Shown: one piece after another, positions 57,223 through 64,000 of the stretch
Numbering within the stretch: position 1 is the stretch's first letter
Layout of the letters: each line of letters opens with the position of its first letter
Assembly (NCBI GenBank): GCA_026874595.1
Contig: CM049314.1
Coordinates: 17,538,729-17,602,728, forward strand
Length of the DNA stretch: 64,000 bases
Origin: Sipunculus nudus
Lineage: Eukaryota > Annelida > Sipuncula > Golfingiida > Sipunculidae
Direction of reading: 5' to 3'
Notes under the pieces: generated by a model
What the model was told of the DNA's origin: nothing
What the model saw: the letters and a program-made list of their open reading frames with translations, nothing else
Database searches by the model: none
Program-made: the position numbers and the translations under genes

Positions 57223-57584
57223 CTTGAATAAAGAATAAACTGTGTTAAATCATGTAAAATTATTTTGGTGTCATGATGAACACCTTTTTAAAGCAACTGT
57301 CTAGAATCAAAAGGTGTTCTGGCCATTAAGGAAATTTAACAGATTGTTTTTTTTTTGTAAATGTATGTATACATCTATTACTAAATGCAGAAGCAGCGCT
57401 GAAGGCTGCAGCCATAACAATAGCAGTGGCATTGGGGATGACTCACCTTTGGACGACTCGTAGGCTTAGGTGTGGGAGGAGCCGCTTGGCGGCGCTGACG
57501 GTGGTGTGGCTCTCCCGGTGAGGAGAGGGCAATCACGTGGACGACAACATTGTCATTGTACAAAGTCCGGAATGCCGCAGTCAC
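57040..57584 (-). CDS. ATP6AP2: ATP6AP2, (pro)renin receptor / V-ATPase accessory protein 2, C-terminal part (partial gene)
   Basis: Two exons, 57447-57584 and 57040-57222 on the minus strand, encode the last 106 residues. ATP6AP2 is a type I membrane protein that assists V-ATPase assembly and binds (pro)renin in vertebrates; it also takes part in Wnt receptor signalling. Visible here are the end of the luminal domain (LYNDNVVVHVIAL), a basic RQRR processing-type site, a Pro/Lys-rich linker, one transmembrane helix (about 20 residues from FFNIILWTMIG) and the highly conserved tail MDPGRDSIIYRMT. The tail is nearly diagnostic. Upstream exons should lie at higher coordinates on the minus strand. 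I found none up to 64000, so they are outside the window or were not recognised. Confidence 0.93.
57447..57584 (-). CDS. ATP6AP2: ATP6AP2 penultimate coding exon (luminal, processing site)
   Basis: 46 codons, phase 0 at both ends, with acceptor CTACTTTCAG and donor AAAG/GTGAGT. Encodes VTAAFRTLYNDNVVVHVIAL, then HHRQRRQ, a furin-type site at the position where vertebrate proteins have a basic cleavage site, then a Pro-rich linker (APPTPKPTSRPK) that is more proline-rich than I expect for vertebrate relatives. Confidence 0.9.
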
Positions 57585-59424
57585 CTGAAAGTAGAGAGAA
57601 AACTATAATAGCCATCTGATTAGCAAGGAATGCTGCAGGAAGACAAACAGAATAGGGATTTCTTTGCACGTTCACATTACGTAATATCTAATGCTTTATT
57701 TACCTGAACTACGGAGAAATATATGTATTCTTTTTACATATACCACAAAATACCGCACTAAACTAAAGTGAAAATTAATTATTTATGAAAGACCATTGAA
57801 TTAAGAATTCATCTGAAAAAAAATCAAAGCAAATCAGCACCCATTACAAGCGCTTTTTGTATGCTATTACGGGATAAAGGACCGTCGTTAAAACCATAAA
57901 AAAAAACATTAAGTGTGATTTTTCAATGCTGCTTAAATAAGTAAAATAGAAGGAAAAAGTTACATCGGTTACCATGAGAACTGAAATTGTTGATAAACCG
58001 TGTAATGCCGGTGCCCCATAAGGCAAAATTTCCTGCCTAATTAGTTTATGGGAATGAACGTGTAGTTATTACACCGAACATAGTCCCGCGGCCTGGAGCC
58101 AAGAAGTTATCTGAAAAAGACCACTTAATTGCCACGTGTCCATCACATTAGTCGATCTGCAAACAAACATCTGCACATATTGGCCACAAAGCTGAATAAT
58201 GGGCGCACGTCTCTGCACTGAAGTAACTCAGATTTTTAAAAAGTAAATGTCAAGTAAGCTGCAGTGCGTTTTTTTAATTCATAAGAACCCTAGGCAGCTA
58301 TGTGTTTCGCAGCCCAAATAACTGTAGCTCTTGCGGGGAAACATATCGAGCTCTACGGGAAGACGTAATTACATATCTTTATAATTCAACATTTTTACGA
58401 TCACGTTAATTAGGCAGACCGTCGATTTTATTCTCTCCAGCGAGGCCTCGTACGTGACAATAGATTGGAGGACCATCTTTCCTGCATGTGTCAGGCACGG
58501 AGCCAGAAAGCCTTCCCCAATCATCACGGGCCGATTAATCCCGGAATCCGCTTAGAATCGCGGCCCGGCGTCGGTAATTTTGACCTCGGATGTTGCCCAG
58601 TGATGTGGTTATCAGGACATCCAGCGACGGAGAAGTCGCAGAAAAGTCGTCAGAAAATATTCCTGTGGGAACCTGTGTAGAGCTCCCGCGGCCTGCTCAG
58701 TCTGTTTAAACACCTTAACTATCGCGCTCACATCCACTCGTGGAGAACCAGCACGGGGCATCACATTTTTATTAGCCAGATTACTTCTTAGTTCCGCTGT
58801 CTTGGCTTTCCTGGTAGCTTTCACGGGGGATCCACTGCCAGAACGAGGCTATATTAAGCCTGATTATCTATTTTAACAGGCTGGCCAGGCGAGATGCTTT
58901 TTGACAGAGTAATGAGCGACCCGCTAATACCATACTACATACTATTACTCCAACATTTGTGATGCGTGGATGCTCGTCTTGTAGTGGATGGCCGTCGCCA
59001 CCGAGTCCCGTGGGTGGTGATGATGGCCGATACAGAGGAACATAAAAAACGGGTTCATCAGTATGTGCCATTTTACTTAGTGAAGACATCTGAAATGGCG
59101 AGGGACCGTAACATACCGGCGTCTCCGGTCCTGCTTAGTAAAACAGAAAGACGACGAACGACGCGCCGTCGCGACGCCTCCGTGTCACCCCTCTCTCTCC
59201 TGGTGTCTCAGTGTTTATTCCCACTAAGTCGATGTTGTGGTCGTAAGATCTAATTACCACCGCCATTCATGTTCTTATTATCATGATTTAACTTTGTTGT
59301 ATACCATGAAATTTTCAGGTGGGTTTCAATTAAATACAAGAAATTATTGCTATTGGGATGGGTATCGACAGGTATTTATGCGCGGCCGCGAGGGAAATTC
59401 GTCACATTTTTTACGGTAGGCCCG
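57585..59424. other. Presumed ATP6AP2 intron and unassigned DNA
   Basis: No further ATP6AP2 exon is recognised. Around 58400-59250 the base composition is more balanced and open frames exist on both strands (58612-58824 minus, 58868-59089 minus, 58966-59253 plus). None shows a known domain or a clear splice pair. Confidence 0.4.
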
Positions 59425-59640
59425 AGTGGTCTCTCGTGGCATATTTACGGTAAAGGGTACCTTATGGCATATTTACAGTAAAGGGTCTGGTCGCATATTT
59501 ACGGTAAAAGGTATACTTTGTCGCATATTTATGGTACAGGGTACCTCAACGCATATTTACGGTAAAGGGTATCTCGTCGCATAATTGCGGTAAAGGATAC
59601 CTCGTCATTTAATTACGGCAAATTTACAGTGAAGGATCAG
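59425..59640. repeat. ~31-bp tandem repeat (GCATATTTACGGTAAAGGGT)
   Basis: About seven copies of GTCGCATATTTACGGTAAAG plus GGTACCT-like sequence, at intervals of roughly 27-33 bases and increasingly diverged to the right. Non-coding. Confidence 0.88.
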
Positions 59641-61345
59641 CACCGCCTAAATGTTTTGGTAATGATCAACCGTTTAGATTTCCAATAAAAAGCCAATGAC
59701 CGCTATGACATATTCCGTCTAACCTTTTAAGTAATTCTTTGTCATACATCTCTACAGTCGTTCCAAGGAAATTTGACAATATGAACATCACATATCTTTA
59801 TGTGTATTCCGTCTCAAATTATGTAAATTTGGTAAAGCCCTGAATGTTAACGCAAACCACCGTAAAAAGATGACGGTACCAGTTATAGAAACGGCCGCCT
59901 CAATTACATAGGCCTTTATCACATACTTCGGGTACATGCAATGGCTTCGCATCTAGATATGGCGCAGATATACACACAGGTAACATACATGAATTACCAG
60001 TATTATAATTCATTTTCCTCATGCGCCGGATCTTTTTGAACTTCCAATAATTTAATTAAGCATGGCTTTCTGGAAAACAAAACGAACTGATCAACTTGAG
60101 AGGAATAGATGTACTTGTATATTATTTATACTTTGAGTTTATATGAGCATATATGCAAGACATATTTCGGACATTTCCAGATACGCCAATAATCTAAGCA
60201 TATCAAGAAAAATGCCCGCGAAATACTGCACCGTTGCAAAATGTGATCAAAGCGGACATTCAAGATCTTAATTAACACAAAATGCAATAAGATATATGTA
60301 GTTCGTGGCATTCCTTTACAAACGGGGGACTAACTCTAACAATTCACACGGCTTTGGCGCACTAATGTGAAGAAAAATCACCAAGGTGATTGTCATGCCG
60401 CGCGTGACTCGTAGTAAACCAATCAGGTTAGCCCGTGGATCCCGTTAATTATCCCAAGGGCCTCCAATAACAGCTATCAGCGCCGGGGTAATCCGTGCTG
60501 ATTATAGGTCCAAACTGCACCATTAATTGTAGCCTGTCTGTTTGGCCAGCCAAACTCAAATTACTTGCCCCAGGGATAAAGCTACAAATTAGATATCCAT
60601 CTTAAAACATTTCAGCGACCGCCTACAAATATTGTCCATTATTTCCGTCCACGGCGGTAAGAACTGTCGTTTTTCTTCGCTAATCGACATGGTGGCGTCC
60701 CCCGTTTGTCCCATTACACTTTTGCTTGTAATTTATTTTCACGATCCTACAGGCTATATATAGGCACGTGGCAAATGATAAGAAGTAAAACGTGCAGGTG
60801 TTCTCTGGCTATATATAAAATCACCTGGACTATAGAGGGGGCGGTAAGAAAACTTGCGACCCTAAGCATGGTCGACAGTCCGTGTGACTGTGTGTTTGTG
60901 TGTGTGTAAACTTCTCGCCCAATACGCCCGCTATGATGACTCAGACACCCTGTAATAATGAATAGAGTTTGTGCGACCCTTGCAAGCCCTTTTGCCGTGC
61001 CGACTTAACACCAACGGATCACGGGAAAGGTGTCCCGATCAAAACTTTTTTTAACAGGTAAAAGAATCGACATACATGTACTTCCCTAGTCGATAATCAG
61101 CAGCATGTATGAATGCCATGCAGTTCCGTATTTTCATCACGCCCACCATCCATCCACAGCCAAAAATAACATTTTAAATAGTACTTTTTGTGAGAACGTC
61201 CTATCGACCAACCCCCGGGACTGTATTTGGACAGGTTTTAAACATGTATGAGAGATGTGACCAAGTCTGATTTTATAGTTATTCTCTCCGCGCCGGAACC
61301 AATTACTAAAAATCGACTGGAGTCATTGTGGATTGGTATTTCACC
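59641..61345. other. Non-coding, composition more balanced
   Basis: No gene is recognised. The stretch 60340-60700 is comparatively GC-balanced and rich in TAATTA/TTAATTA cores in a non-repetitive context (for example CGTTAATTATCCC and CCATTAATTGTAG). This is compatible with regulatory DNA, but nothing here proves it. Confidence 0.35.
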
Positions 61346-61347
61346 GC

Positions 61348-61497
61348 CTAGCTGGTCCAATTATAGAGAAACCTGAATGGTTGATATAATCTCTTAATCC
61401 TGGCCTCCGCCGGCTCTTTCCGTTTCTTCTTTGCAGACCGCGTCACCGCCAGCGTCGTCTTCTCCCCCAGGGCCTTACCGTATCCAATCTTACCCAT
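61348..61497 (-). CDS. Small 49-codon ORF, basic, unrecognised
   Basis: A minus-strand ATG at 61497 opens 49 codons with a basic centre (TRSAKKKRKEP) in a CpG-richer stretch just downstream of the X-box palindrome at 61515-61528. A strong donor-like GTAAGA overlaps its second codon, so the same bases could instead be the start of an intron after a short first exon (ATG at about 61522). No homologue is recognised. Confidence 0.2.
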   Translation of the reverse strand: MGKIGYGKALGEKTTLAVTRSAKKKRKEPAEARIKRLYQPFRFLYNWTS

Positions 61498-61514
61498 CGA
61501 TCTCACCGGTTGAA

Positions 61515-61528
61515 GTTACCATGGTAAC
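61515..61528. promoter_or_regulatory. RFX-type X-box palindrome
   Basis: GTTACCATGGTAAC is a perfect 14-base palindrome matching the RFX consensus (GTYRCC...RGYRAC with no spacer). RFX factors control ciliary and some neuronal genes in animals. Its use here is inferred from the match alone. Confidence 0.5.
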
Positions 61529-61906
61529 CGACGACTGACGTGCGCGGACCGTAACAAGGGCGATAAACCTATCAATAGTTAACTCGCCTTGCACGCAAAT
61601 TATCATCTCCTGGACCACAGTAACGCCCGACCCCACCCACTGGGGATCACACGACTATTAATGCCGCACACGGATGTCACCCTGTCTCGCAAATGACTTC
61701 CCTATCTTCATCCGCGGGTCCGTCACGCGGCACCTAGAGACGTCCCCCAGACCTGATAATGCTAGAAAAATTCAAGGCTTTCAATACTTGCTGACGCTGC
61801 AGTCTAAATCTTTCCACACAGGCTTAACGGTTTCATAAATACTGTAAACGATGACACACAATGAAGAATTTATTTTTGCGATTAGCAATACTTTGTTTTC
61901 CCGCTG

Positions 61907-61930
61907 AACTTACCATTTCCATGGTAACCG
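61907..61930. promoter_or_regulatory. Second, incomplete X-box-like site
   Basis: TTACCATTTCCATGGTAACC contains one strong half-site (CCATGGTAACC) and a spaced partner, about 390 bases from the perfect X-box. Confidence 0.3.
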
Positions 61931-62137
61931 CATCTTTAAGTAATTGCGTAATAATCGATCATTTCCTAAGTTCAACATTTTCAGTTAAGAACTTATTTCT
62001 TTTTTCTCTTAGCAACATACGGGTATTTTTGAGAGTATATGAGGACCTGTGTCTTAACTGCTTTTATAAAGTCCACCGCCCTTTTATCAGGTAGATCTTA
62101 TCTTCATATTGTTCAGTAGGTGTTTCGTACGTCGGAA

Positions 62138-62145
62138 TGACGTCA
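62138..62145. promoter_or_regulatory. CRE palindrome
   Basis: TGACGTCA is the full cAMP-response element consensus for CREB/ATF factors. It lies in the same CpG-richer area as the X-box. Confidence 0.35.
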
Positions 62146-62249
62146 TTAAAGCTGCTTAACAACTTGAAGGGTCCTTTGTTCCAGGCGAAGCCCATTAGCT
62201 GCGAACACATCGTTTTACCTCGTGTGGGGACACACGTGACGGCTACCAT

Positions 62250-64000
62250 GGAGACCGCACATGGACCTTAGACGGCTCCCGTGTGACCATGCGCGCGGAC
62301 TTTAGAAAGGGCAAGACAGAGGCGTCACCGAATATTGAAAGTCTTGTCGTTTTCAAGCATTATCATGCAAGGAATCCAGATCAAAGGTAACCTTAGGCTG
62401 ACTTATAATATATATAATTATATATAATACTTACATCTTAAATAACAATGCTGTATGAGGAAATGCACTTTTATGAAAATGTCTATAATTTTATAATAAC
62501 TTCCGAAAATTACAATTAGACTCATTGCAGTTGCAAAGGGTTGATCAGGTTGATTTATTGATTCGTTGAATATGTAAGTATATACGTATGTATGTGTGTG
62601 TGTGTGGGGGGGGGGGAGGGGGGCTGCTATACATATTTGCTTACATTTCTTATAACTTCTACTAATTGCTCGCTTTGTTGAAACTGTGATGTTATTAGCA
62701 ATAATATCTATAATTTGCGTAAAATCAAGTAACTTCAGATATCTTATCTGCTATGTATATCTGTCTTATATGATAAAACTAACAAAGATCAATGTACAAA
62801 ATGTAGTAATTTTAAAGTCTAGCTTTTGTCATTGAGCATATTCTGTGGGGCGATTGTCCTTTCTTTGGTCTAAATAAATGATCTTTAGGGTAACTATGAC
62901 TGCAATGGGGCTGGTTAATGAAGAACGGGTACTAATACAGCCTCTTCAAGGCATCATATGAGACACGTAAACTGGCCTATAACTACTCTGATGAACTAAG
63001 GTCCAAGGACCTGTGGTTCCCCTGTGAACATTTTACAAATGGAAATACTGCATGGAAATAAAAATATTTTATTTAAAACAAGAAACCTGGGAGGGATTTA
63101 ATCATCAACAAAATATGAATTTTTTGGTGAGAAATAAAAAAAATCATGTTAAAATTTCCAATTTAAATATAGATCTCCTGTCAATTCAAAACAATTTAAT
63201 CTACTTATCTTGTTTTTGTTTTGTACTGCACATGCAAACCATTATTTATTTCTTGTCAGACAAGCACGTGAATACGATCAAAATAAATTAATTCATGTAC
63301 ATCTTTGTATAAAATTTAAGGCGGTTCACTTAAACGTGAACATACTATCACTACAATATATTATTTATTACATGCACTAAGCATACAATATTATATGGCC
63401 AATATATTATAAGTAATTACAAACTATAGAGTACAATATACTGTCTGGCTAATGAGCGTATGCCGTTTTACCCTGCACCCTGGCCTTTGTCACGTGATCG
63501 CTTGCGTGTCCGGCTGGGTTTACCTGTGTTCAGGCCCAGCTTTCAGGTCAAAGGTCAGTTGTGGAAATGACAAATGGGGTGAAGCTGTTACAACTATAAT
63601 GCGGTTTACTTAATATTTTTTTATCAGTGTTTTAAAAAATATAAAGGATTCTGCAAGAGTGTACTTATCAAAGACAAATGGGAAATTTTCAAAGTAACCA
63701 AAGGCCGGAGGGTTTACATATTGGATACCTTGGATAGGACGCACTGCTTCTCCAATATCAAGTGTAAATATAATAAATAACGAAAGGTCTGCTGAACATC
63801 AATAAGGAGTCTAGACCCACGTTGACCATTAAGTAATATGTCCCAACCATTTCATAAAAGAAAAACACAAACTATCAGCAAGTAACATCATGGTGATAAT
63901 TTCACCTCTGTGAACACAGACCCTGCACATACAGGAGAACCGATAAGAAAAACATGAGAGATTAATACCAAGTGGTTATATGTTATGGGACAGGAGTATA
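62250..64000. other. Non-coding, nothing recognised
   Basis: AT-rich, with a short (TG)n plus G-tract at about 62592-62622. No gene or repeat boundary is recognised. Confidence 0.4.

Noticed and set aside
58966-59253. 95-codon plus-strand ORF rich in Arg
   Set aside because: No domain, no clear splice pair, and overlapping open frames of similar quality on the other strand.

Overview
The window is animal nuclear DNA. Genes are split by introns with GT/AG splice sites, the background is AT-rich, and non-coding space is crowded with microsatellites, minisatellites, tRNA-derived SINEs and short non-autonomous DNA transposons. The gene set (patatin-like lipase, SDR9C retinol-dehydrogenase-like enzyme, ATP6AP2) is metazoan. 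The repeat style (AGCTCAGCTGA hairpin elements with CCGTCCGTCCG stretches) resembles repeats common in bivalve molluscs. I infer a mollusc, most likely a bivalve, and cannot name the species.

Layout. 1-11.4 kb holds no recognised gene: GGCGTC-rich repeats, a ~2-kb interspersed repeat on the minus strand, a tRNA-derived SINE, a 280-bp tandem repeat with GGTGGCGCCACC palindromes and a 651-bp hAT-type element with a perfect 8-bp target duplication. 11.4-12.7 kb (minus) carries the first recognisable exon of a patatin-like lipase of the PNPLA2/ATGL kind, continuous with a long open upstream reading frame of unknown nature. 12.7-22.8 kb is non-coding, with (TA)n arrays, an ATCGAT-rich element and a plus-strand copy of the interspersed repeat. 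22.9-30.5 kb (plus) is a complete five-exon SDR9C gene whose introns record several small duplications and one insertion. 30.5-41.4 kb is repeat-rich intergenic DNA. 41.4-43.5 kb is a 44-bp minisatellite split by an inserted element. 44.2-46.0 kb (plus) is a two-exon gene for a putative type I membrane protein with one EGF-like domain, a possible FN3-like domain and a basic, internally repeated cytoplasmic tail. 46.28-53.96 kb is a 7.7-kb unit bounded by terminal inverted repeats and TA, with no recognisable transposase and a ~20-copy array of a ~146-bp repeat. 57.0-57.6 kb (minus) holds the last two coding exons of ATP6AP2, the (pro)renin receptor/V-ATPase accessory protein. 58-64 kb has no recognised gene but contains an RFX-type X-box palindrome and a CRE palindrome in a more GC-rich stretch.

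The genes show no sign of working as a unit; this is ordinary animal gene order. The PNPLA and SDR9C products would both act in lipid/retinoid metabolism, but their proximity is not evidence of a link. The most notable structures are the 7.7-kb element with its captured or amplified satellite, the threefold 36-bp duplication across the SDR exon 2 acceptor, the duplicated exon 4 end interrupted by a TTAA element, the in-frame extension upstream of the patatin exon, and the EGF-type membrane protein.
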